Assembly: GCA_947461425.1 (NCBI GenBank)
Contig: CANHKZ010000003.1
Location: 1-55,494 of the forward strand
DNA: 55,494 nucleotides
From: Flavobacteriaceae bacterium
Lineage (GTDB): Bacteria > Bacteroidota > Bacteroidia > Flavobacteriales > Flavobacteriaceae
Reading direction: 5' to 3'
Shown here: positions 34,092 through 42,477 of the stretch, piece by piece
How positions within the stretch are numbered: position 1 is the first letter of the stretch
Layout: each line of letters opens with the position of its first letter
The notes under the pieces: model-generated
The model's input: the letters and a program-made list of their open reading frames with translations, nothing else
What the model was told of the DNA's origin: nothing
The model's database searches: none
Position numbers and translations under genes: made by a program

Positions 34092-35006
34092 TTACAAAAT
34101 CATTTCTCGATACGGAATAACTGTTTCATAACCTTTTTCTACAAAATACGGTTTTGGATTTTCTTTTGCAACGACTAAAACAAAATCACCACCCCAAGCG
34201 CCTAAACTTTTTACAGTGCCACCAAAATCTGGAAATAAAGTATCTTTTACTGTTTCTGTTTTTAGAATATCACTTAAAACAGTTTCGTGTTGGGTTATTA
34301 ATTGGGTAAACAACTTTAAACTGTCAGCCTCAATAATATTTTGAGTTAATGAGTCAATCGTTGCGATACAGTTCGACAATTGATTTGTTTTATTGCTATG
34401 GTAATCCGCTATGGCCGATTTGCTATTGCGCTTTTGGTTCAAATAAACAAAATAGAGGTTTTGGGTAAATACAGGTTCGAAAACCACTTTTTCTACTATT
34501 GGCTTACCATCTGATAAATTGTAAGTAATAGGGCTGTTATTTTGCGCACAAGCAATATCGTATCCACTACCGCCAAAACTATGATGGAGTAATTCAAACG
34601 CATCGATTTGAAACCATTGTGCTATATTATTAATTAAAGTGGATGAAGTGCCCAATCCCCAATTTCTAGGAAAGCTCAAATGTGTCGTGACAGAAAATCC
34701 TTTTGAATTTGCAAATACATTTGGATTCATCCCATTGGCCACTCGTAAAATTTTTAGTAATATTGTTTTTACCGATTCGGTTGAGCTGCTGTTTGGTTCT
34801 TTTATTTCTTGAAATGTAATTTGATCTTCAAACCAAATACTTCCATCAGCATCATAACTTTTCCAATGTATTGTATTTGTCTTCGTTTCTTCTAAAATAA
34901 GATTTTGTCCCATTTTGGTAGGTAAAGCCAATCCTTTGGCACCATCCAAAATAAGGTATTCTCCTGTGATCAACAATTTACCGTTACTGTAGAAGGTTTG
35001 TTGCAT
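34092..35006 (-). CDS. GYDIA-family GHMP kinase (mevalonate-pathway type)
   Basis: The 304-aa protein has GHMP-kinase features: an N-terminal strand-loop SNGKLLITGEYLILDGAKGL, the ATP-binding glycine/serine motif NWGLGTSSTLINNIAQW (115-131), and the name-giving GSGYDIACA (147-154). A C-terminal GAWGGDFVLVV replaces the usual GxGGG motif 3. It probably phosphorylates mevalonate or phosphomevalonate. The pairing with HMG-CoA reductase, whose stop is 5 bases upstream, supports this. Which of the two kinase steps it performs is not decided by the sequence. Confidence 0.85.
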   Translation of the reverse strand: MQQTFYSNGKLLITGEYLILDGAKGLALPTKMGQNLILEETKTNTIHWKSYDADGSIWFEDQITFQEIKEPNSSSTESVKTILLKILRVANGMNPNVFANSKGFSVTTHLSFPRNWGLGTSSTLINNIAQWFQIDAFELLHHSFGGSGYDIACAQNNSPITYNLSDGKPIVEKVVFEPVFTQNLYFVYLNQKRNSKSAIADYHSNKTNQLSNCIATIDSLTQNIIEADSLKLFTQLITQHETVLSDILKTETVKDTLFPDFGGTVKSLGAWGGDFVLVVAKENPKPYFVEKGYETVIPYREMIL

Positions 35007-35011
35007 TTCAA

Positions 35012-36328
35012 TTAGTTTCTTAATTGGTTCATCAAATCGACCACCGCACTGTGTGAAACCGTTTGGTGTTTGAAATGATTTCGCACAGCAATACGTTCAT
35101 CTTCTGTTGCTTCGAATTGATTCAAAATATTATTCAAATGCATTTTCATGTGTCCGTCTTGGATTCCGGTTGTTGTTAAAGAACGCAAGGCAGCAAAATT
35201 TTGAGCTAATCCAGCAACTGCGACAATTTGCATCAATTCTTGAGCGGAAGGTTTTTCGAGCATTTCCAAAGATAATTTAACCAAAGGGTGCAAACTGGTT
35301 AATCCACCAACGGTTCCTAAAGCCAATGGGATTTCCATCCAAAAACTAAAAATGCAATTTTCTATTTTAGCATGAGATAAACTAGAGTATTGTCCGTTGC
35401 GAGAAGCATAAGCGTGAACACCTGCTTCAACAGCTCTAAAATCATTTCCTGTTGCTAATACAACGGCATCAACGCCATTCATAATGCCTTTGTTATGCGT
35501 TACGGCTCGGAAAGGTTCTACTTCGGCAATGCGCACCGCTTGCACAAATTTTTCAGCAAACTCCTGTGGGTTTGAAATATGTTTTTCTTCTAAGTCGGCA
35601 ATCGGACACGAAACTTCGGCACGAACTAGACAATTGGGAACATAATTGGACAAAATGCTCATTACGATTTGTATCTCTTTTTCTGTTTCAGAAAACAATT
35701 CGTATTGGCTTGCTTTATCTTTTAAGGTTTTGGCAAATTGTTCCAAGCACGAATTGATGAAATTAGCACCCATACTATCTTTAGTCTCAAAACTCACATG
35801 TAGTTGAAAGTAATTTGGAATTAAATTAGTTTTGTCTTTTAAAACAATATCTAAAATACCTCCACCACGGGCTTGCATATTTTTAGTGATGCTTGCGGTT
35901 TCAGTAAATAAATCGGCTTTAATTTGTGAAAAGAAAGTATTTAATTTTTCAGTTTCCCCTTTAAAAATGAAGTGTACCTGACCTATTTTTTCAGTATCAA
36001 TTACTCGAGTTGTAAATCCGCCACGAGTGGACCAGAATTTAGCTGCTTTAGAAGCCGCTGCTACCACAGAACTTTCTTCAATAGCCATCGGAATGGTTTT
36101 GTATTTTCCATTAATGAGAAAATTAGGGGCTATCCCTAAAGGGATATAGAAATTTGAAATCGTATTTTCGATGAATTCGTCGTGTAATTTCTGAATTTTT
36201 TCATCTGAATTCCAATAGCTTTTCAATAACTGAATGGCAAGCTCAGGTGTTGAAAAATAGGTTTTGGCAATCCAGGAAATTTTTTCTTCTTTGGATAATT
36301 TTGAAAATCCGCTTACGGCTTGGTTCAT
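35012..36328 (-). CDS. Hydroxymethylglutaryl-CoA reductase, class II type
   Basis: The 438-aa protein has the catalytic residues of bacterial class II HMG-CoA reductase: Glu in AIEESSVVAAASKAAKFW (E85), Lys in THNKGIMNG (K280), Asp in ATGNDFRAVEAG (D296), and His in DGHMKMHLNNI near the end. It makes or uses mevalonate. Class II enzymes were first described as degradative, but in Flavobacteria they are thought to serve isoprenoid synthesis, which the adjoining GHMP kinase supports. The start at 36328 (MNQAVSGFSKLSKEEK) was chosen over 36373, since the extra 15 residues are unlike the family. Confidence 0.92.
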   Translation of the reverse strand: MNQAVSGFSKLSKEEKISWIAKTYFSTPELAIQLLKSYWNSDEKIQKLHDEFIENTISNFYIPLGIAPNFLINGKYKTIPMAIEESSVVAAASKAAKFWSTRGGFTTRVIDTEKIGQVHFIFKGETEKLNTFFSQIKADLFTETASITKNMQARGGGILDIVLKDKTNLIPNYFQLHVSFETKDSMGANFINSCLEQFAKTLKDKASQYELFSETEKEIQIVMSILSNYVPNCLVRAEVSCPIADLEEKHISNPQEFAEKFVQAVRIAEVEPFRAVTHNKGIMNGVDAVVLATGNDFRAVEAGVHAYASRNGQYSSLSHAKIENCIFSFWMEIPLALGTVGGLTSLHPLVKLSLEMLEKPSAQELMQIVAVAGLAQNFAALRSLTTTGIQDGHMKMHLNNILNQFEATEDERIAVRNHFKHQTVSHSAVVDLMNQLRN

Positions 36329-36506
36329 TCTCAAGAGATTATGGTGAATTACATGCAAATATACACTTTTCACCCTTTTATCCTCTAGCTAATTTTACGC
36401 TGTTCAAATGCTAATTCAAAATTTGGTTTAACATTTTACGTTATAAATGCGAAATAATTGCATTTTTTTCACTAAAATTGGGGTCAGTTATTACCAAATT
36501 TACCAT

Positions 36507-38678
36507 ATGAAAACAAACCTATCTTTTTTTCTGTTTTTTGCATTTACAATTGCAGTTTTTGGACAACAAAAAATCACCGTTGAGGAAATATATTCAGGAG
36601 CTTTTAGATCCAAAGGAATGGACGAATTGCAGTCCATGAAAAACACTAATCAATACACAGTATTGAATTATGATAATGCGACTAGAAGTATGCAAATTGA
36701 TTTGTTTGACTTTGCTACTTTGAAAAAAGTAAACACTTTGATTGATAGCAAAAGTTTTCCAGTTTTGGCTGACGGAATTGATAGTTATACTTTTTCACCC
36801 GACGAAAAATTTATTTTGATTGCTAATACTACCAATCCAATTTTTCGTCACTCGTTTACTGCAGATTATTATTTGTTTGATACAACTACCAAAAATGTAT
36901 CTAAACTATTTGATTTTCAAGTACAAGAACCCACTTTTTCGCCAGATGGCACGAAGATAGCCTTTGCTAGAGAAAATAATTTGTATGTGTATGATATTGC
37001 TAGTAAACAAACTGCTACTATTACTACCGATGGAAAAAAGAACAGTATCATTAATGGAATTACCGACTGGGTGTATGAAGAAGAATTTGCTTTTGTTCGT
37101 GCATTTGATTGGAGTAAAGACAGTAAAAAAGTAGCCTACATCCGTTTTGACGAAAGTCAAGTTCCTGAATTTTCGATGTCGATTTTCAAAAAGGACTTGT
37201 ATCCAACAGTACAAACGTTTAAGTATCCAAAAGCGGGTGAAAAAAATTCAGAAGTGTCATTGCATATTTATGATTTAGCTACAAAAGGAATTCAAAAAGT
37301 AAACTTATCTCAATATACTGATTTTTATATTGCCAGAATGCAATGGACGAATGAGGCAAATGTACTTTCAGCTCAGGTTTTGAATCGTCATCAAGACAAT
37401 TTAGATTTGTTGTTCATCGATGGAAATACATCAGCTACAAAGGTAGTCTTAAATGAAAAAGACAAAGCTTACATTGATGTGACCGATAACTTGACCTTTT
37501 TGAAAGACAATAGCTTTATTTGGACCAGCGAAAAAGACGGATTCAATCATATTTACGTATATGATAAAACCGGAAAATTAAAAAATCAAGTGACCAAAGG
37601 CAATTGGGAAGTGACCAATTACTATGGTTTTGATGATAAAACCAATACTGTTTTCTATCAATCTGTTGAGAATGGGTCAATTAATAGGGATGTCTATAGC
37701 ATCAACTTGAACGGGAAAAACAAAGTACGTTTGTCTAAATCTATTGGGACTAATGCAGCAACTTTTAGCCCCAATTTCCAATATTATATCAATACGTTTT
37801 CTAGCGTTACGCAACCAACAACTTATACTTTAAATGTGGCGAAAACAGGAGCAGAGGTTCAAGTAATTGAGAATAACGCGGCGTTGGCAACCAAATTAAA
37901 AGGGTACAATTTACCAGCTAAAGAATTTTTTGTATTAAAAACGGATAAAGGAAACGAATTGAATGCTTGGATTTTGAAACCGAAAGATTTTGATCCAAAC
38001 AAGAAATATCCAGTTTTTATGTTTCAATATTCGGGCCCAGGTTCGCAACAAGTGAATAACGATTGGAATTCAAATGATGATTACTGGTTCCAAATGTTAG
38101 CGCAACAAGGGTATATTGTAGCTTGTGTTGACGGACGCGGAACAGGTTTTAAAGGAGCTGCCTTCAAAAAAGTAACTCAAAAAGAATTGGGAAAATACGA
38201 AGTGGAAGATCAAATCGATGCGGCTAAAGTAATTGGAAATTATCCTTTTGTAGATAAAAATAGAATTGGAATTTGGGGTTGGAGTTATGGAGGTTTCATG
38301 GCGTCTAATTGTCTTTTGAAAGGGGCAGATATTTTTAAAATGGCCATTGCCGTAGCTCCTGTTACCAATTGGCGTTTTTATGACAGCATTTATACAGAGC
38401 GTTATATGCAAACCCCACAAGAAAACGCAACGGGGTATGACGAAAATTCACCGATCAATCATGTAAATAAATTGAAAGGAAAATACCTATTGATTCACGG
38501 TTCAGGCGACGACAATGTTCACGTTCAAAATTCAATGCAAATGATGGAAGCTTTGATTCAAGCGAATAAACAGTTTGATTCTGAGATTTATCCTGACAAA
38601 AACCACGGTATTTACGGCGGGAAAACCAGAATTCAGTTGTTTAATAAGATGACTAATTTTATCAAAGAAAATTTATAA
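36507..38678 (+). CDS. Secreted S9-family peptidase, dipeptidyl peptidase IV type
   Basis: The 723-aa protein has a signal peptide (MKTNLSFFLFFAFTIAVFGQ), then an eight-bladed beta-propeller. The propeller carries the DPP-IV double-Glu type segment DWVYEEEFAFVRAF, which binds the free N-terminus of the peptide. The alpha/beta-hydrolase domain has WGWSYGGFMA with nucleophile S593, HGSGDDNVH with D668 and KNHGIYGG with H700. It removes X-Pro or X-Ala dipeptides from the N-termini of peptides in the periplasm. The two POT peptide transporters directly downstream (1 base, then 4) would take the dipeptides into the cell. An earlier in-frame start at 36447 would bury the signal peptide and was rejected. 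Confidence 0.93.
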   Translation: MKTNLSFFLFFAFTIAVFGQQKITVEEIYSGAFRSKGMDELQSMKNTNQYTVLNYDNATRSMQIDLFDFATLKKVNTLIDSKSFPVLADGIDSYTFSPDEKFILIANTTNPIFRHSFTADYYLFDTTTKNVSKLFDFQVQEPTFSPDGTKIAFARENNLYVYDIASKQTATITTDGKKNSIINGITDWVYEEEFAFVRAFDWSKDSKKVAYIRFDESQVPEFSMSIFKKDLYPTVQTFKYPKAGEKNSEVSLHIYDLATKGIQKVNLSQYTDFYIARMQWTNEANVLSAQVLNRHQDNLDLLFIDGNTSATKVVLNEKDKAYIDVTDNLTFLKDNSFIWTSEKDGFNHIYVYDKTGKLKNQVTKGNWEVTNYYGFDDKTNTVFYQSVENGSINRDVYSINLNGKNKVRLSKSIGTNAATFSPNFQYYINTFSSVTQPTTYTLNVAKTGAEVQVIENNAALATKLKGYNLPAKEFFVLKTDKGNELNAWILKPKDFDPNKKYPVFMFQYSGPGSQQVNNDWNSNDDYWFQMLAQQGYIVACVDGRGTGFKGAAFKKVTQKELGKYEVEDQIDAAKVIGNYPFVDKNRIGIWGWSYGGFMASNCLLKGADIFKMAIAVAPVTNWRFYDSIYTERYMQTPQENATGYDENSPINHVNKLKGKYLLIHGSGDDNVHVQNSMQMMEALIQANKQFDSEIYPDKNHGIYGGKTRIQLFNKMTNFIKENL

Positions 38679-38679
38679 T

Positions 38680-40224
38680 ATGACAAACACTAGCCTGCAA
38701 CAAGAAACCATTTTTGGTCATCCAAAAGGGTTGTTTATTTTATTTTTCACCGAAATGTGGGAGCGTTTTTCATTTTATGGAATGAAAGCTTTATTAATTT
38801 TTTACCTTACAAAATACCATCTTTTTTCAGATGACTCAGGAAATTTATTGATTGGGAGTTATGCTGCTTTGGTATATGCTGTTCCGGTAATTGGAGGTTT
38901 TATCGCCGACAAATATTTAGGTTTTAGGAAAGCGATAATTTTTGGAGGAATCATGCTTGTACTCGGTCATTTAGGAATGGCTTATGAAGGCAATGCTGCA
39001 ACACAGTCTATGACAGGAGAAGTGGTTCGAGATAATTTTGCTTTACAAGTATTTTATTTTTCATTGTCACTAATCATTGTAGGAGTTGGTTTTTTGAAAG
39101 CTAATATTTCGTCTTTAGTAGGAGAATTGTACGTTAAAGGAGATGCACGAAGAGATTCTGGATTCACTATTTTTTATATGGGAATTAATTTAGGTTCTTT
39201 CTTTGCCACAATTATTTGTGCTTGGTTAGGAGAGAATTATGGTTGGAGTTATGGTTTTGCCGCAGCTGGAGTTGGAATGTTTTTTGGATTAATTACATTT
39301 ATTTCGGGCAAACGCTTTTTAGAAGGTAAAGGAGAATCTCTTGTTCCTGAATTGCTGGCGAAAACTTCTTTTGGTATCAAAAACGAATGGTTAATTTATG
39401 GTGCGAGTGCTTTGTCTGCATTGTTTTTTTGGCAAATGGTTCAAAGTCATGAAGCGGTTTCGTGGATTTTAAAAATCGCAGGTGGCTTTTCCTTTTTGTA
39501 CATTGTATATTTTGCAGCAACGCAACTTTCAGGAAAAGAAAGAGATCAATTAATAGCATTGACTATTTTAATCGTTTTCACTATTGTTTTTTGGGCTTTA
39601 TTTGAGCAAGCTTATACTTCATTAAATTTATTTGCTGACAGAATATTGGATCGAAACGTACTAGGTTTAGAATTAACAGCTGGACAGTTCTTGAGTTTCA
39701 ACGCTTTGTTTATTATTCTTTTGGCACCTGTTTTTGCCTGGCTTTGGGTGAAACTTGGAAAATACAATCCCAATACTGCTGTGAAATTTTCAATAGCTTT
39801 AATTTTAGTTGGATTAGGATTTGGTTCGTTAGTTTTAGGAATCAACCTGTCAGACACAGGAAAAGTGGCCGCATTCTGGTTAATCTTAACCTATTTGTTA
39901 CATACTTGTGGGGAGTTAAGTTTATCACCCGTAGGTTTGTCAGCAGTAACAAAGCTTTCGCCAATAAAAATCGTTGGATTTATGATGGGAGTTTGGTTTT
40001 TGGCAACTGCTAGTTCTGAGTTTATTGCATCCGTTTTGGCAAATATTGCCTCTATTGATACTTCTAACGGCACAGCACCCGATTTGAATTTAGCTAAACA
40101 AAGCTATCTTACGTTATTTGAATACCTTTTCTATACTGGAATTGGGTTTGGATTACTTTTGCTAGTTATATCTCCATTTATAAATAAATTAATGCACGGC
40201 GTTGATAAAGAATTAAACAACTAA
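38680..40224 (+). CDS. Proton-dependent oligopeptide (POT/PTR) transporter, first copy
   Basis: The 514-aa membrane protein has the POT signatures: TEMWERFSFYGMKALL in helix 1 (the ExxERFxYYG proton-coupling motif), GGFIADKYLGFRKAI, FYMGINLGSF, and a late CGELSLSPVGLSAVTKLSP. It has about fourteen hydrophobic segments, the count usual for bacterial POTs. It imports di- and tripeptides with protons across the inner membrane. It starts 1 base after the peptidase stop, so the genes are translationally linked and likely form one peptide-scavenging unit. Confidence 0.92.
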   Translation: MTNTSLQQETIFGHPKGLFILFFTEMWERFSFYGMKALLIFYLTKYHLFSDDSGNLLIGSYAALVYAVPVIGGFIADKYLGFRKAIIFGGIMLVLGHLGMAYEGNAATQSMTGEVVRDNFALQVFYFSLSLIIVGVGFLKANISSLVGELYVKGDARRDSGFTIFYMGINLGSFFATIICAWLGENYGWSYGFAAAGVGMFFGLITFISGKRFLEGKGESLVPELLAKTSFGIKNEWLIYGASALSALFFWQMVQSHEAVSWILKIAGGFSFLYIVYFAATQLSGKERDQLIALTILIVFTIVFWALFEQAYTSLNLFADRILDRNVLGLELTAGQFLSFNALFIILLAPVFAWLWVKLGKYNPNTAVKFSIALILVGLGFGSLVLGINLSDTGKVAAFWLILTYLLHTCGELSLSPVGLSAVTKLSPIKIVGFMMGVWFLATASSEFIASVLANIASIDTSNGTAPDLNLAKQSYLTLFEYLFYTGIGFGLLLLVISPFINKLMHGVDKELNN

Positions 40225-40228
40225 TAGT

Positions 40229-41974
40229 ATGACTGAGAATTCAACAGACCAATTTTTTAAGAGTACCGTTTTAGGACATCCTGCGGGACTTTTTGTACTT
40301 TTTTTTACCGAAATGTGGGAGCGTTTTTCATTTTATGGAATGCGCGCTTTACTTGTAATGTTTTTTACATCAACAGTGGCTAACGGTGGTTGGGAATGGA
40401 CAAGAGAACAAGCTATGGCAATTTTCGGGTCGTATGTAGGATTAGTTTATTTATCTACCATGCTTGGAGGCTATTTTGCTGATAAGGTTATTGGTTATCG
40501 TTGGGCAGTTCTTATTGGGGCTTTGTTGATGACTCTCGGACATGGTTCTATGGCATTGGAATCTCCTTTCTTTATTTATTCAGGATTACTTTTATTAGTT
40601 TTTGGGAATGGATTTTTCAAACCTAATATGGCTTCGATTGTTTCTGAAATGTACAAAGATCGACCAGAAAAGAAAGATGGCGCTTATACTATTTTTTATA
40701 TGGGAGTTAATTCTGGCGCTTTTTTTGGTATCGTATTATGTGGTTATCTTGGAGAACAAGTAGGATGGAATTGGGGTTTTGGTTTAGCTGGAATTTTCAT
40801 GCTCTTTGGATTAATACAATTTTGGCTTTCTCGAAACATCTTCGGAGATATTGGTTTGAAACCGGTAAAGAAAGAGGTGGCTCTTACGGATGAAAATAAT
40901 GATACCCTTAATCCTTTTACTGTTTGGCAATTAGGGTTAATTGCCATTATGACTGTTTTAGGTTTAGTTTGGATTGTATTCGAACCTGCAAAAATAATTA
41001 CGGAAGGCGGAGTTGATCTATTTAATTTTGAAATACTGGGCTTAACAGGAAATAATTTCACTATTCTTTTAGCAGTAGTTTTGTTTTTGTTTCTTTTGAC
41101 CTACCGTTTGCTTACCTATTCTCAGATTACCAAAGAGAAAATGATAGCGGTTACTTTTTTCGCTTTTTTAACCATTTTCTTTTGGGCTATTTTTGAGCAA
41201 TCTCCAGGAACGTTAACGATTTTTGCTAACGATTATACCAATCGTATTCTTGATGGGAACGCAGGGACTATTTTTATGATTGTAAATGCAGCCATTATTT
41301 TAGTACCATTAGGAATTATCACCTGGGTTTTATTTTTATTATTCAAGCAAACTTTTGCCAAATACGCAATGGCTAATATCGTTTTATCAATTAGTTTTAT
41401 TATTATTTGGGGAATTGCTTTTTGGATGTTGAACGATCAATTTTCAGGAGAAATAGTAGAAGTACCTGCGTCATGGTTTGCGTCGTTAAATTCGCTTTAT
41501 ATTATTACATTAGCACCATTATTTTCTAAATGGTGGGAGAGTAAATACAATCCTTCTGCAAATATGAAATACGCAATTGGAATGTCCTTATTAGCTATAG
41601 GTATGATCTGTGTAGCTATTGGTTCTGACGGAATTGTACCAGGGGCAAAAACAGCTTCTGTAAATATGATTTACCTTATTTTAGTCTATCTTTTTATCAC
41701 TATGGCTGAGTTATGTATCTCACCGGTTGGCTTGTCGTATGTAAGTAAATTAGTGCCGGCGAGAATGATCGGGATGATGTTTGGAATTTGGTATTTAGCA
41801 GTAGCAATTGGAATGAAAGGTGCGGCTAAATTTGGTGAAAACATTGATAAAATTGCTGATGAAAAAGGCTTAAGCTACTTCTTTTGGATGCTTGCAATTG
41901 TTTCGTTGGTAGTTGCTTTTATTTCTTTAGTAATGACACCAGTTATTAAAAAGTTAATGCATGGCGTACGATAA
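40229..41974 (+). CDS. Proton-dependent oligopeptide (POT/PTR) transporter, second copy
   Basis: The 581-aa paralogue of the preceding gene starts 4 bases after it. It has the same TEMWERFSFYGMRALL motif, GGYFADKVIGYRW, FYMGVNSGAFFG and the late AELCISPVGLSYVSKL. Longer loops in the middle account for the extra length. Differences in the pocket-lining helices could give it a different peptide preference, for example for length or charge. The tandem arrangement is best explained by gene duplication followed by specialisation. No hairpin terminator is visible after it; the next gene has its own -7-like box. Confidence 0.92.
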   Translation: MTENSTDQFFKSTVLGHPAGLFVLFFTEMWERFSFYGMRALLVMFFTSTVANGGWEWTREQAMAIFGSYVGLVYLSTMLGGYFADKVIGYRWAVLIGALLMTLGHGSMALESPFFIYSGLLLLVFGNGFFKPNMASIVSEMYKDRPEKKDGAYTIFYMGVNSGAFFGIVLCGYLGEQVGWNWGFGLAGIFMLFGLIQFWLSRNIFGDIGLKPVKKEVALTDENNDTLNPFTVWQLGLIAIMTVLGLVWIVFEPAKIITEGGVDLFNFEILGLTGNNFTILLAVVLFLFLLTYRLLTYSQITKEKMIAVTFFAFLTIFFWAIFEQSPGTLTIFANDYTNRILDGNAGTIFMIVNAAIILVPLGIITWVLFLLFKQTFAKYAMANIVLSISFIIIWGIAFWMLNDQFSGEIVEVPASWFASLNSLYIITLAPLFSKWWESKYNPSANMKYAIGMSLLAIGMICVAIGSDGIVPGAKTASVNMIYLILVYLFITMAELCISPVGLSYVSKLVPARMIGMMFGIWYLAVAIGMKGAAKFGENIDKIADEKGLSYFFWMLAIVSLVVAFISLVMTPVIKKLMHGVR

Positions 41975-41985
41975 AAAATTTATAG

Positions 41986-41993
41986 TATTTTTG
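41986..41993 (+). promoter_or_regulatory. Probable -7 element (TATTTTTG) of the thioredoxin-like gene
   Basis: This is an exact TAnnTTTG match 18 bases before the start codon at 42012. No TTG or TTTG is obvious at the -33 position, so it is graded as possible. Confidence 0.4.
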
Positions 41994-42011
41994 TAAATAA
42001 AATCAGTAAAA

Positions 42012-42473
42012 ATGAAAAAAATAATTATCACCTTAGTATTTGTTTTGGCTTCAATTTCCCTACAAGCTCAAGAATTGTATTGGGAAACCAACGTAAATAA
42101 AGCTATTGAAGTTTCGAATAAAACTAAAAAACCCATGTTGTTATTTTTCACAGGAAGTGACTGGTGCGGATGGTGTATTCGTTTGCAAAAAGAAGTATTG
42201 AAAACCCCTGAATTTGCCGCATGGGCAAAACAAAATGTGGTTTTGGTCGAATTGGATTATCCAAGAAGTAAACCACAATCGAACGAAATCAAACAGCAAA
42301 ACAGTCAGTTGCAACAAACTTTTGGTATTCAAGGATATCCAACGGTTCATTTTGCTACGGTTACAGAAACCAAAGGCAAAGTTAACTTTAAATCACTTGG
42401 AAATACTGGGTATGTTTCTGGAGGCCCTTCGGCTTGGTTGGGAGTTGCCAATGGTATTTTGAAAAAAAAGTAA
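42012..42473 (+). CDS. Secreted thioredoxin-family protein with WCGWC active site
   Basis: The 153-aa protein has a signal peptide (MKKIIITLVFVLASISLQAQ) and a thioredoxin fold of the DUF255/thioredoxin_7 kind. The redox motif is SDWCGWCIRL (CGWC), preceded by KKPMLLFFTG, and the cis-Pro loop reads GIQGYPTVHF. A CGWC rather than CGPC site in a periplasmic protein points to disulfide reduction or isomerisation. It could act on secreted proteins; the partner is unknown. It is convergent with comEC, with only 4 bases between the stop codons and no terminator hairpin. Confidence 0.86.
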   Translation: MKKIIITLVFVLASISLQAQELYWETNVNKAIEVSNKTKKPMLLFFTGSDWCGWCIRLQKEVLKTPEFAAWAKQNVVLVELDYPRSKPQSNEIKQQNSQLQQTFGIQGYPTVHFATVTETKGKVNFKSLGNTGYVSGGPSAWLGVANGILKKK

Positions 42474-42477
42474 AACA

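Noticed and set aside
36906..37214. 102-codon open frame on the minus strand
   Set aside because: It lies wholly inside the DPP-IV gene on the opposite strand, and its translation has no signal, domain or conserved pattern; it is a codon-usage shadow.
38097..38420. 107-codon open frame on the minus strand
   Set aside because: It is antisense to the catalytic domain of the same peptidase, where codon bias suppresses stops. No coding features.
40744..41061. 105-codon open frame on the minus strand
   Set aside because: It is antisense to the second POT transporter, and its Pro/Lys/Ser-rich translation is typical of a shadow frame.
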